Part shown: one piece after another, positions 1 through 6,683 of the stretch
How the letters are laid out: each line of letters starts with the position of its first letter
Position numbering within the stretch: the first letter of the stretch is position 1
Virus record (IMG/VR): IMGVR_UViG_3300015263_000690
Span: 1 to 28,024 of that record
Length of the DNA stretch: 28,024 bases
Direction: 5' to 3' (one strand)
From: a virus
Notes under the pieces: generated by a model
The model's database searches: none
What the model was told of the DNA's origin: nothing
What the model saw: only the letters and a program-made list of their open reading frames with translations
Made by a program: the position numbers and the translations under genes

Positions 1-2
1 CC

Positions 3-107
3 TGCTCTAGCCGGCTGCAATCCGACAAGTCCGGGTTCGAATCGAACGTCTCGGCGGCACGCAATAACGTCGGCCAGGCACAGGGCTGGGCCTGCGGAAC
101 CAAGTGA
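3..107 (+). CDS. C-terminal end of an unidentified late phage protein (5' truncated)
   Basis: This frame is open from the left edge and ends at a TGA at 105-107. The 34 visible residues end in AQGWACGTK and have GC-rich third positions. Its stop overlaps the GTG of the next small frame in the four bases GTGA, a junction used repeatedly elsewhere in this genome, which suggests it is a real gene end. Its position directly before the spanins makes an endolysin, holin or tail-end protein plausible, but no motif is visible, so no function is assigned. Confidence 0.5.
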   Translation, partial: CSSRLQSDKSGFESNVSAARNNVGQAQGWACGTK

Positions 108-238
108 AATGGCTGCGGCGACTGCTGGCGCGTTGGTGGGCGCAGGAGCTCGCCATGTACGAGGCCGCGATCCGCAACTGGGATATCAACACCGGCCACG
201 CCGAGAAACCGAAACCGAAGAAACGATGGGCGGCCTGA
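104..238 (+). CDS. Small hypothetical protein, 44 aa, GTG start
   Basis: A 44-residue frame starts at GTG 104 in a GTGA overlap with the preceding gene and stops one base before the ATG of the i-spanin gene. The protein is rich in tryptophan and arginine at its N-terminus (VKWLRRLLARWW) and lysine/proline-rich at its C-terminus (EKPKPKKRWAA). This could be an amphipathic, membrane-binding helix with a basic tail. The tight packing between two late genes is the main evidence. I do not recognise a family. A lysis-accessory role is only a guess from position. Confidence 0.45.
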   Translation: MKWLRRLLARWWAQELAMYEAAIRNWDINTGHAEKPKPKKRWAA

Positions 239-239
239 C

Positions 240-527
240 ATGAATCCCTATTTGCTACTCGGCGTTGCCGTTGCCTGGTCGCTTAGCCTCGCCGCCGCTG
301 GCTGGAAGGGTTACGACTACGGCCAGCTGACCGAGCGCGATAAGACCTCCGCCGCCACCCTCAAATACCAGCAGGCAGAGGCCCGGCGCATCCTGCAGCT
401 CGAGGAACTCAAGAAGGAGCGTGACCGTGACACCCAGAACGCCCTGCGCATTATCCGCAACGCGAAAGGTCCTTGCCTTGATCAGCGTATCGAGCCTGCT
501 GATCTTCTCAAGCGGCTGCGTCACTAG
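240..527 (+). CDS. Rz-like i-spanin (inner-membrane spanin subunit)
   Basis: The 95-residue protein has one N-terminal membrane segment (about residues 3-22) followed by a charged, helical periplasmic part (about 30-70, rich in Glu, Lys and Arg) typical of Rz-type spanins. These link the inner membrane to the outer-membrane lipoprotein Rz1 and disrupt the outer membrane in the last step of lysis. The strongest evidence is architectural: a lipoprotein gene starts inside it in another frame at 427 and extends past its stop, the classic Rz/Rz1 arrangement. It is slightly shorter than lambda Rz. Sequence similarity alone would not be enough. Confidence 0.8.
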   Translation: MNPYLLLGVAVAWSLSLAAAGWKGYDYGQLTERDKTSAATLKYQQAEARRILQLEELKKERDRDTQNALRIIRNAKGPCLDQRIEPADLLKRLRH

Positions 528-681
528 GCCGGTGGCAGTCCCGCCCAATCCCGCGCTCACCCGCGACTGCGATTACCCGGTGCTGGAAGGCGAGAACTGG
601 CGCAATCTCGCCGAGGCCTACGAGATGCGCGGCCAGTCGCTGAAGGACTGCACCGAACGCATGCGCGCCATCCGCCAATAG
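427..681 (+). CDS. Rz1-like o-spanin lipoprotein, overlapping the i-spanin gene
   Basis: This 84-residue frame starts inside the i-spanin gene. I chose GTG 427 because AAGGAG at 414-419 is correctly spaced from it; the upstream in-frame GTG at 421 lies too close. A signal sequence with hydrophobic core (about residues 14-28) ends in a lipobox, LIFSSGC, followed by a proline-containing stretch (RPVAVPPNP), as in Rz1 proteins. The mature lipoprotein would sit in the outer membrane and pair with the i-spanin across the periplasm. The mature part is longer than lambda Rz1, resembling extended o-spanins. Confidence 0.82.
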   Translation: MTPRTPCALSATRKVLALISVSSLLIFSSGCVTRPVAVPPNPALTRDCDYPVLEGENWRNLAEAYEMRGQSLKDCTERMRAIRQ

Positions 682-686
682 GGACC

Positions 687-1016
687 ATGGCGCCGCTCGC
701 CCTCATGCTGGCCACCTTGCTGGCAGTCCTGCCCGCGCCCGCGCCGCAGGATCCGATTACGCCCCGGCAACAGTGCCTGATTGTCTCGGCCAATGCCGAA
801 GGCCTCGCGCGTGGCCGCGACGAAGGCCTCACCGCCGAGCAGGCGGTGCGCTGGGTATATGGCCTATATCAGCGCGGCCTCGCCGACCAGGACGACGTCA
901 AGGCGATGCTGTGGATCGCTGCCTTTGTTTTCAATCACCCGGACCGGTCGCCAACCGATGTCGGCGCCGACATCAATGAGCTGTGCCTGCGAATGATGGG
1001 AGAACTGCAAACGTGA
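687..1016 (+). CDS. Small secreted protein of unknown function
   Basis: The 109-residue protein begins with a hydrophobic signal-like segment (residues 2-18) followed by APAPQ, a plausible signal peptidase I site, so the mature part should be periplasmic. The rest is helical and carries two cysteines (in QQC and ELC) that could form a disulfide in that compartment. It starts 5 bases after the o-spanin stop and overlaps the next gene in GTGA. Placement next to the spanins suggests the same late transcript and perhaps a lysis-related role. I recognise no family. Confidence 0.65.
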   Translation: MAPLALMLATLLAVLPAPAPQDPITPRQQCLIVSANAEGLARGRDEGLTAEQAVRWVYGLYQRGLADQDDVKAMLWIAAFVFNHPDRSPTDVGADINELCLRMMGELQT

Positions 1017-1324
1017 ATGACATCATCGTTGCCTTCAACCTGGTGCTGGCGGTCGGACTGGGCCTCGATGCGCTCGACACCGAGCGCTATCTTCCGGGTC
1101 CGCCGGAGATGTCGCTCTTTCTCGATAAGGGTAACAACAATGATCTCTTTTGCTACGGCAGCGGGCCGAGCGCCGAGATCAGCATCGCGCAGCCGCTCTA
1201 TCGAACCAGCCATTTCTCCCTCGAGGCCCACGCCACTCATCGATCCTGCGCATTCGAAGACAAGGATGCCGGCACCTATAACCTCTATGGCATCGGCATT
1301 CGCGTGCCGCTGAATTTCTACTGA
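1013..1324 (+). CDS. Small hypothetical protein with envelope-like features
   Basis: I chose GTG 1013, which overlaps the previous TGA as GTGA and is preceded by GGGAG at 998-1002, over an upstream ATG at 983 lying inside the previous gene. The 103-residue product has a hydrophobic N-terminus (VNDIIVAFNLVLAVGLGL). Its C-terminus alternates polar and hydrophobic residues and ends IRVPLNFY, similar to the terminal strand of outer-membrane beta-barrels. A whole barrel would not fit in this length, so the resemblance may be superficial. It overlaps the next gene in TGATG. Function unknown. Confidence 0.6.
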   Translation: MNDIIVAFNLVLAVGLGLDALDTERYLPGPPEMSLFLDKGNNNDLFCYGSGPSAEISIAQPLYRTSHFSLEAHATHRSCAFEDKDAGTYNLYGIGIRVPLNFY

Positions 1325-1665
1325 TGACACACGACCCAAATGGCGTCACGAGCGGAATCATTCCGCATCAAAGCACTCTGCTCGAAGCAGAACGGCTGGT
1401 CCATGGCGACCGCAACGCCAGCTACGGGCATCCGCTCGACGACTTCACCCGGACCGCCAAGATGTGGAGCGCCATTCTGGGCATCGAAGTGCGGCCCGAA
1501 CAGATTGGCCTTTGCATGATCGCGGTCAAACTTTCCCGGGAGTGCCATGCGCCGAAACGCGACAACCTGGTGGATATTGCTGGCTATGCCGAAACGGTGG
1601 AGTGGCTCAAGCACGAGGCCTGGCGACGCTCGGTTCAGGCAGAAACTTTCGGCCCTGCTGGATAG
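1324..1665 (+). CDS. DUF6378-family phage protein
   Basis: The 113-residue protein contains the conserved core I associate with the DUF6378 phage family: HGDRNASYGHPLDDF at about residues 27-41, then RTAKMWSAILG, PEQIGLCMIAVKLSRE and a C-terminal RDNLVDIAGYAETVEWL. The family is common in temperate phages and resembles nucleotide-pyrophosphatase-like helical proteins, but its activity is not established to my knowledge. The ATG overlaps the previous stop (TGATG), placing it in the same transcript. The family call is firm, the function is not. Confidence 0.82.
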   Translation: MTHDPNGVTSGIIPHQSTLLEAERLVHGDRNASYGHPLDDFTRTAKMWSAILGIEVRPEQIGLCMIAVKLSRECHAPKRDNLVDIAGYAETVEWLKHEAWRRSVQAETFGPAG

Positions 1666-1714
1666 CGAGCTCGCCGCCTTCATTTTGTGGATCACGTTTC
1701 TGCTGCTGCTCTGA
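1586..1714 (+). CDS. Possible 42-aa tail-anchored peptide nested in the DUF6378 gene
   Basis: In the +1 frame of the preceding gene an ATG at 1586 opens a frame ending at TGA 1712-1714, four bases before the SPFH start. The last residues (LAAFILWITFLLLL) form a strongly hydrophobic C-terminal segment after a basic N-terminus, as in tail-anchored micro-proteins. Only the last 49 bases lie outside the DUF6378 gene, and no convincing ribosome site precedes the ATG. It may be an artefact of a short spacer, but the spacer is otherwise unexplained. Confidence 0.22.
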   Translation: MPKRWSGSSTRPGDARFRQKLSALLDSELAAFILWITFLLLL

Positions 1715-1717
1715 GCC

Positions 1718-2254
1718 ATGTTCGAGAAGCTGATCGACGTCCTGCTCGATCTCAGCAAGTGGCTGACGCCGGTGGTATGGATCAACGCATGGGAAGATGG
1801 CGTGCGCTTCACCAGTTTCGGGTTCGGAATGCGCACTCACAAGCTCGGCCCCGGCCTGCATTTCAAGTTGCCGATCTTCCAGACGATCGAGCATACCGAA
1901 ACGGCCATGACCACGTGCAACCTGCCACCGCAGTCTCTCACGACCCGGGATGGCAAATCGGTCGGGGCGAGTGGTGTGATCACTTACTCGATCAAAGACG
2001 TGGTGCCGCTCTTTACCAAAATAGTTCACCGCGAGGATGCACTGCGCGACGTCGGGCTTGGGGCTTTGGCCAAGGCAGTGCGCAAGCGCACCTGGCCAGA
2101 GATTATCGATGGAATGGACGGGATCGAAACCGAAGTCCGCAAGGCCATCGTCGACAAGGTGCGCGGGCGCGGTTACGCGATCGAGGATTTTACCTGCAGC
2201 GATCTCGCGACCGGCCGGACCATTCGGCTGATGCAGGAATTGCCAGATAAGTGA
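1718..2254 (+). CDS. SPFH/band-7 (prohibitin-stomatin-like) domain protein
   Basis: The 178-residue protein carries the hallmarks of an SPFH domain: an N-terminal hydrophobic segment (residues 1-22) that could be membrane-associated, then GPGLHFKLPIFQTIE at about 44-58, the usual PGLHF-LP signature. It continues through strands such as QSLTTRDGKSVGASGVITYS and a helix EVRKAIVDKVRGRGYAIED. Cellular homologues (HflK, HflC, stomatins) are much longer and add an oligomerising coiled coil, absent here. It therefore looks like a minimal phage version that could enter or perturb host SPFH assemblies. That role is inference; the domain call is strong. Confidence 0.78.
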   Translation: MFEKLIDVLLDLSKWLTPVVWINAWEDGVRFTSFGFGMRTHKLGPGLHFKLPIFQTIEHTETAMTTCNLPPQSLTTRDGKSVGASGVITYSIKDVVPLFTKIVHREDALRDVGLGALAKAVRKRTWPEIIDGMDGIETEVRKAIVDKVRGRGYAIEDFTCSDLATGRTIRLMQELPDK

Positions 2255-2287
2255 AGCATCCAATCTTCACGGAAACCAGGAGGCCGC

Positions 2288-3484
2288 TTGCCAGGACCGC
2301 AAAGCGATAGCGTCAGCAAGGCGGTAATAGACGCCTATGTCGCCGCCAATCATTCCAAGGCCGGCGCCGCCAAATTGCTCGGGCTTGGCCTCACGACGTT
2401 CTGCTCCCGTTTTGACATTGCCCGCCGGCGCGGCTTCAAGATTCCCGCCAAGTCCGCACCCAATCCACAGATTTCCCGCATCCGCCAGCTCTCCGCCGCC
2501 CTGGAGGAAGCAGAAGAACACAATAAAAAGCTCGCCAAGGAGGCCATGACGGCCGAGAAGGTGAAGCGCCTAATCCACGGCTGCGATATCAAGTTCAAAC
2601 CACCCACCTGGCTCAGCAAGAAAGCGGTCGCCAATACCCGCGGTGTGCCGACCTTCTTTGCCTCCGATTGGCATCTGGACGAAGTCGTCCAACCCTCGCA
2701 GGTGAACTACGTCAACGCCTTTAATCGCCAGATCGCCACCACTCGCGCACGGCATTTCATCGACACCGGCATTGATCTCGTCACCCAGCATCTGGCGCGC
2801 GCCAAGTATGACTACTGCGTCTTCGCGCTGGGCGGCGACATGCTATCCGGGAATATCCACGAGGAACTGCGCGAGACCAACGAACACCCGATCCACAAGA
2901 GCCTGCTGTACGCGGCCGATTTGCTGATTGCGGCTATCACCAAGCTGCATGATACCTTCGGGCAGGTGTATGTTCCGGTGGTGGTCGGCAACCATGGGCG
3001 GCTGAGCCGCAAGCCAATTTACAAAAATCGTGCCTTTGAGAATTACGACTGGCTGCTGGCGCAAATCGTGGCCCGGCACTTCGCCGGCGAGCCCGCCATT
3101 CGCTTCGAGGTTGGTGATGGCTCCGAGCTGTTCTATCGCGTGCACGGCACCCGCTACTTCCTGCAGCATGGCGACGATTTTATCGGCGGCTCCGGTATCT
3201 CCGGGCCGTTCACGCCGTGGATGCTTGGGGATCTGCGCAAGCGCCGACGGCAGGATGCCATCAATCAGCCCTATGACGTGCTGATTATGGGCCATTGGCA
3301 CCAGTACACCCCGCTGCGGCGCCTGATCGTCAACGGCACCCTCAAGGGGTTCGACGAATACGCCAAGCACAAGGGCTATGAGTTCGAGTTACCCACCCAG
3401 GCGGTCTGGGTCACTCACCCCGAACACGGCATCACCGTCCACTGGCCGGTGTTCCTCGAACCGCCGGGGAAGACGTTTCACTGA
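2288..3484 (+). CDS. Calcineurin-like metallophosphoesterase with N-terminal HTH
   Basis: The start is TTG 2288, chosen because AGGAGG at 2278-2283 lies just upstream and no suitable ATG is available. Residues about 8-45 look like a Fis-type helix-turn-helix (NHSKAGAAKLLGLGLTTF), followed by a short helical linker (70-90). A calcineurin-type phosphoesterase domain fills the rest: SDWH (motif I), GGDMLSG (motif II), VVVGNHGR (motif III) and IMGHWHQY (the late GHxH motif). Metal ligands are therefore present. Phage members are often labelled DNA-repair-exonuclease-like, but the substrate is unknown. It ends 16 bases from the convergent integrase gene. Confidence 0.85.
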   Translation: MPGPQSDSVSKAVIDAYVAANHSKAGAAKLLGLGLTTFCSRFDIARRRGFKIPAKSAPNPQISRIRQLSAALEEAEEHNKKLAKEAMTAEKVKRLIHGCDIKFKPPTWLSKKAVANTRGVPTFFASDWHLDEVVQPSQVNYVNAFNRQIATTRARHFIDTGIDLVTQHLARAKYDYCVFALGGDMLSGNIHEELRETNEHPIHKSLLYAADLLIAAITKLHDTFGQVYVPVVVGNHGRLSRKPIYKNRAFENYDWLLAQIVARHFAGEPAIRFEVGDGSELFYRVHGTRYFLQHGDDFIGGSGISGPFTPWMLGDLRKRRRQDAINQPYDVLIMGHWHQYTPLRRLIVNGTLKGFDEYAKHKGYEFELPTQAVWVTHPEHGITVHWPVFLEPPGKTFH

Positions 3485-3500
3485 TTCCTAATATATAGAC

Positions 3501-5045
3501 TCACGCCACTCGGTACCGCTTCTTATTACCAAACCCCGCCCCCGCTACCATAATTAGAGGTTGTTGAAAACGCTGGATTTCTGCCCATAGGCCAGCATCA
3601 TCTTCAACCAGGCGAATGTCGCCCAGCACTTCGCGGAGTGCGGTGCGGGTGGCTTCTGGGTCGCGCCTGAGCTGCTCCGGCAGCGTGCGCACGAGCTCGG
3701 CATAGCGGTCGATCAGGCGGGTGATGATTTCCGGCGGCTGGACTTGCGGCGCAGCCAGCGCCGTCAGTTCAGTTTCGGCAGCCCACAGGCGCTCGCGTAG
3801 CGCCTCAGACCAGCCAGCTTGGACTACGGCATCGGTCAGGTGCCTGATCTCTCGGCTCAGAGCCTCTCGCTTCGCACGATATGCTCGGGTGGCGTCCTCG
3901 CTTTCCTTCCTACCGTTTGCCTGCATGGCTGCCACTTCCCGGCGCATGGCCTCGATGGCCGCTTCCGACAGCAGGTCCTCGCGCAGTATCTCCAGCACTT
4001 TTCCCTCGATCACCTGGCGCTTGACCGCCACGCCCTCGCATACCGTTTTGCCGCGATCCCTTGCTACGGCACAGCCGTATAGTCGTGCGTCGATCGCTGT
4101 CACCGGACCGCCGCAGTGCCCGCAGCGTAGGATGCCGCCGAGCAGCGTGCGTGCCGGCCGACCCGGGTGATTGTTCCTGCGATTGCCAAGCCGGGCCCGC
4201 ACCGCCACCCATAGTTCCGGCATGATGATGGCGAGCTCCGGGCATTCCCGGCGCATGATCTCGCCCGCCTCCCGCTCCCGGCGCTTACGCCTGCCGGTGT
4301 CCGGATCCTTCTCCCAGCGCGAGCGGTTCCATGTGCGCACGCCACGGTACAGTTCATTGCGCAGTATCCCGGTGCCGTATTTCTTCTGGCCGTAGAGCGC
4401 CGAGATTGCCCAGGTGCCGCCTCGAGGGGAGATGACGCCCCGTGCATTCAATTCATGGGCGATGCGCCGCGGCGCATGGCCTTCGGCGTAACGCGTGAAT
4501 ATCCAACGCACCACTTCTGCCTGTTCCTCGTTTATCTCGAGGCGGTGACCGCCTTCCGCCGGCACCGAGCGGTAGCCATATGCCAGGCCGCCAGCCGAGA
4601 GTCCGCGCCCCATGCGCCCGCGCAGCGCCTCATGGGTCTTGTCGCGGATCATCTCGCGGAATGATTCGCCCATCACTCCCTCGACGCCGGCCTGCAGCTT
4701 GTGGCCCTTGCGGCTGCTGTCATAGCCGTTCTGCACGCCGATGATACGAATGCCGCGAAAGGTGAACCGATCGATGGTCTTGTTCAGATCGCCAGCCGAA
4801 CGCGAGAGACGCGAGAGGTCTGCCAGCAGCAGAACGCTGAACTCGCGTCGCTCGGCAGCAATCATCATGGCGCGGAATCCGGGGCGATTGCCGATTGCCG
4901 CGCCACTGATGCCTTCGTCCGCGAACGTCGCCGAAATGACCAGATCGTGGCGGCCGGCATATTCTCGGCAGGCCCGCAGCTGGTCGTCGATCGACGATTC
5001 CGACTGGCGGTCGGTGGAATAGCGGGCGTAGATGGCGGCTGTCAT
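3501..5045 (-). CDS. int: Large serine recombinase (phage integrase)
   Basis: The 514-residue protein is a full-length large serine integrase. The resolvase-type catalytic domain begins AAIYARYSTDRQSESS with the nucleophilic serine at residue 10 and continues through FADEGISG and LLADLSRLSRS. A recombinase domain follows (about 150-260, with YGYRSV and ELYRG), then a zinc ribbon (CGHC, later C-x8-C, about 310-340) and a coiled-coil region (about 380-430). Such enzymes join attP and attB without host factors and need a phage directionality factor to excise. It lies 12 bases after the early-left operon but has no recognisable Shine-Dalgarno, so translation may be low. Confidence 0.95.
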   Translation of the reverse strand: MTAAIYARYSTDRQSESSIDDQLRACREYAGRHDLVISATFADEGISGAAIGNRPGFRAMMIAAERREFSVLLLADLSRLSRSAGDLNKTIDRFTFRGIRIIGVQNGYDSSRKGHKLQAGVEGVMGESFREMIRDKTHEALRGRMGRGLSAGGLAYGYRSVPAEGGHRLEINEEQAEVVRWIFTRYAEGHAPRRIAHELNARGVISPRGGTWAISALYGQKKYGTGILRNELYRGVRTWNRSRWEKDPDTGRRKRREREAGEIMRRECPELAIIMPELWVAVRARLGNRRNNHPGRPARTLLGGILRCGHCGGPVTAIDARLYGCAVARDRGKTVCEGVAVKRQVIEGKVLEILREDLLSEAAIEAMRREVAAMQANGRKESEDATRAYRAKREALSREIRHLTDAVVQAGWSEALRERLWAAETELTALAAPQVQPPEIITRLIDRYAELVRTLPEQLRRDPEATRTALREVLGDIRLVEDDAGLWAEIQRFQQPLIMVAGAGFGNKKRYRVA

Positions 5046-5057
5046 CGACGGGTTAGA

Positions 5058-5264
5058 TTATTCCGATGTCTCCGGCGCTTCCAGCAGTATTTCGACAACC
5101 GAGCATATTCCATAGCTGCTGTGGCCTTCCGGTTTATATCTCACCGACGCATTAAGCTGCGCCCCTCCTTTGGCAAGCGCGCCGAGAAGCTTTTTCTCCC
5201 ACCCATCTGACGGTGTCAGATATACCAAGCATCGTCCGCTTTGGAATTCTGCTCTTACATCCAT
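5058..5264 (-). CDS. Small hypothetical protein, 68 aa, next to int
   Basis: I chose the ATG at 5264, which is preceded by GAGGAAA at good spacing, over a longer frame starting at 5318. The 68-residue product is mixed alpha/beta (CLVYLTPSDGWEKKLLGAL, then GICSVVEILLE) with no known motif. It is the last gene before the integrase in the same direction, 12 bases away. Recombination directionality factors are often small proteins encoded beside int, so that is a testable possibility, but nothing in the sequence shows it. Confidence 0.6.
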   Translation of the reverse strand: MDVRAEFQSGRCLVYLTPSDGWEKKLLGALAKGGAQLNASVRYKPEGHSSYGICSVVEILLEAPETSE

Positions 5265-5286
5265 AATTGTTTCCTCATTCGCGTCG

Positions 5287-5493
5287 TTATCCCCACGCCT
5301 TGCGCAGCTCGGCGTCATATGCTTCCAGTGCCTGGCGCTCCCGCTCTGCGACAGTGGCGCAGGTCATGCATTCATTGGCTTGACAGCCCTGACGGTGAAG
5401 GTGATTGGCATTCATGCTGCGCAGGACGTGATCGAACAGGCCGTCCAGGATGCGGGCGGTTTCGCTGGAGATCGGTTTTGGCGGAGAGATCAT
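5287..5493 (-). CDS. Small cysteine-containing hypothetical protein, 68 aa
   Basis: The ATG at 5493 lies in an ATGA overlap with the upstream frame and is preceded by AGGGGAAA. The 68-residue product is helical with a central histidine/cysteine cluster (HLHRQGCQANECMTC) that could bind a metal. It is followed by a charged helix (VAERERQALEAYDAELRKAWG). This short-helix plus Cys cluster layout is common among small early phage proteins, but I cannot name a family. Confidence 0.6.
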   Translation of the reverse strand: MISPPKPISSETARILDGLFDHVLRSMNANHLHRQGCQANECMTCATVAERERQALEAYDAELRKAWG

Positions 5494-5690
5494 GTTATTT
5501 CCCCTGCACGATAGCCGCCGGGGCAGCGGCGCCGGCGCCCGCCGGCCACGCGACCTTCGCCGGGGTCACGCCCTCCGGTCGCGCACGTTGACTGCGCGCC
5601 GATCGCTGCGGGCGCGCCTCGCGTTTGTTTGGCATCCTCGACGATGAATCGCGCCAGCAATCGGACCAGAGGCAGCGCGCGGGATATCAC
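5490..5690 (-). CDS. Small hypothetical protein, 66 aa, GTG start, frame uncertain
   Basis: The frame starts at GTG 5690, overlapping the upstream TGA as GTGA with AAAGG about seven bases before it, and ends in ATGA with the downstream gene. Both junctions match this operon's style. The first third (VISRALPLVRLLARFIVEDAKQ) looks like protein. The rest is Gly/Arg-rich and reads like an out-of-frame GC-rich stretch, while the +1 frame from 5635 to 5495 looks better there (AWPAGAGAAAPAAIVQGK). Either two genes overlap or one frame is misread. Function unknown. Confidence 0.45.
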   Translation of the reverse strand: MISRALPLVRLLARFIVEDAKQTRGAPAAIGAQSTCATGGRDPGEGRVAGGRRRRCPGGYRAGEIT

Positions 5691-5902
5691 AACAGACCTT
5701 TATCCTTCGCAAGCCATTCCGGCAGCAGGATTTCTACGGCCTGGCCAAGGTGCTCGCGCGTGAGGTCGACCGGGTCCTCGATCTGCGATTTCGGCAGCCA
5801 GGCCGCGCGGGCGCCATCGTGTACCAGCACGGCGCGCTCACTAATAGCCCTAATCTCGCAGGCGATGTGGCAATAGCCCTTCGTTTCCAGCTTACGCGCC
5901 AC
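5687..5902 (-). CDS. Small hypothetical protein, 71 aa, GTG start
   Basis: I chose GTG 5902, preceded by AGGAAGG about 10 bases upstream, because the longer frame to 5944 lies wholly inside the upstream gene. The 71-residue product has a compact beta-rich N-terminal part (ETKGYCHIACEIRAISERAV) followed by LVHDGARAAWLPKSQIED and a helical end (EILLPEWLAKDKGLL). The LPKSQIE segment resembles small phage proteins with an SH3-like or OB-like fold, but this is only an impression. It overlaps its upstream neighbour by 11 bases and its downstream neighbour in GTGA. Confidence 0.68.
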   Translation of the reverse strand: MARKLETKGYCHIACEIRAISERAVLVHDGARAAWLPKSQIEDPVDLTREHLGQAVEILLPEWLAKDKGLL

Positions 5903-6095
5903 GGTAACCCATCCTTCCTGCGATCTTGTAGAGCCGGTCGACAACCCGCTTCCATTCCTCGTATGTCGCTTGTGCGTCTTCTTCTCCGCCCCAGTCGGTG
6001 TGATCCGGTTCTTTGGTGCAGCTCATGCGCAGGCATAGCGCTTCCTCGTCGATGATCTGCGCGGCCTGGGCGATGAGCTCGGCGTCTTTGTTCAT
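5892..6095 (-). CDS. Small helical hypothetical protein, 67 aa
   Basis: The ATG at 6095 sits in an ATGA overlap with the upstream gene and is preceded by GAGGC about 5 bases away, so it is preferred over a longer frame to 6155. The 67-residue product is acidic and helical (MNKDAELIAQAAQIIDEEAL at the start, EEWKRVVDRLYKIAGRMGY near the end) with two cysteines in the middle. It looks like a soluble early protein. No family was recognised. Confidence 0.65.
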   Translation of the reverse strand: MNKDAELIAQAAQIIDEEALCLRMSCTKEPDHTDWGGEEDAQATYEEWKRVVDRLYKIAGRMGYRGA

Positions 6096-6301
6096 GCTGC
6101 CTCGGGCGGATCGCTGTCGATCGGTTGTTGTTGCGCTGGCTTGTATAGACCACAATTGCCGCTGAGATCAGCCAAAGCGGTTGGCAAGCATTCCAGCGTT
6201 TTGAGCCTCTCCCGGTCGGCATCGTGCTGCTTTCTGTTGCGAAAACAGGTGAAGGTCTCGCAATCGGCCGAGCAATACGTCATGTCGCGGAAGCAGATCA
6301 T
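6092..6301 (-). CDS. Small cysteine-rich, probably zinc-binding protein, 69 aa
   Basis: The ATG at 6301 overlaps the upstream stop in ATGA, which fixes the start. The N-terminal half carries cysteines in the pattern C-x6-C-x3-C-x4-C (ICFRDMTYCSADCETFTC, residues 2-20) followed by basic residues (FRNRKQH), a plausible small zinc-binding unit. Two more cysteines follow in the C-terminal half. Short proteins beginning MTYC-x3-C are common in early regions of temperate phages. Their role is not known to me, though nucleic-acid binding is likely. Confidence 0.66.
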   Translation of the reverse strand: MICFRDMTYCSADCETFTCFRNRKQHDADRERLKTLECLPTALADLSGNCGLYKPAQQQPIDSDPPEAA

Positions 6302-6390
6302 GTCAGCCCCACCGCGCCAGGAATCCAGAACGGACCGAGCGGCACCATGAGGATCCAGGCAAGCAGCAGGAAGCCATCGAGAAATTTCAT
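6298..6390 (-). CDS. Tiny single-span membrane peptide, 30 aa
   Basis: The ATG at 6390 overlaps the upstream TGA in ATGA, has GGAG about 6 bases before it, and its stop overlaps the next ATG in ATGA. These three signals make a gene this short credible. The 30-residue product is almost entirely hydrophobic (FLLLAWILMVPLGPFW) and should form one membrane helix. It is one of several tiny membrane proteins in this operon. Function unknown; such peptides in phages can modulate host membrane proteins or exclude other phages. Confidence 0.62.
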   Translation of the reverse strand: MKFLDGFLLLAWILMVPLGPFWIPGAVGLT

Positions 6391-6683
6391 GTTGTCTCCA
6401 AGCTGCGGGCCGGCTGCCATGGGCATTGGTCCCAGGTGGTCTTTTCCCATCCATGCGGGATGATCTTTTCCAGACTCGATTCGATAATCATCCACTCACC
6501 GCTCGGTGTTAGGCTGGGAAGGCCCGGCACGTCGACGTAATATGCTTGCTCGCCGTGGCGATTGAAGCCGGGCGGCCAATCTTTATCCGGCGCCGGTCCC
6601 TTCACGACGCATTCCTTGCCGACGGCCTCCGGAATATTTTGGGCCCGGACAATCCGCGCGCGTTCGCCTGGTTTGAATTTCAT
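6387..6683 (-). CDS. Hypothetical protein, 98 aa, SH3-like N-terminus
   Basis: The ATG at 6683 has GGAGG nine bases upstream and overlaps the previous stop in ATGA, so the much longer frame to 7046 is rejected. The N-terminus (MKFKPGERARIVRAQ, then IPEAVGKECVVKG) reads like a small beta-barrel of the SH3/KOW type. The centre, HGEQAYYVDVPGLP and GEWMIIESSLEKI, continues the beta pattern. Proteins like this are common in phage early regions without known activity. Binding to nucleic acid or protein is possible but not shown. Confidence 0.7.
   Translation of the reverse strand: MKFKPGERARIVRAQNIPEAVGKECVVKGPAPDKDWPPGFNRHGEQAYYVDVPGLPSLTPSGEWMIIESSLEKIIPHGWEKTTWDQCPWQPARSLETT

Noticed and set aside
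27-48. GGTTCGAATC, similar to a tRNA T-loop
   Set aside because: The flanking bases do not pair as a T-stem and no acceptor or anticodon arm is present; the stretch reads as protein-coding.
4701-5210. Plus-strand open frame opposite the integrase gene
   Set aside because: It is antisense to conserved catalytic residues of the serine recombinase and has no ribosome site.
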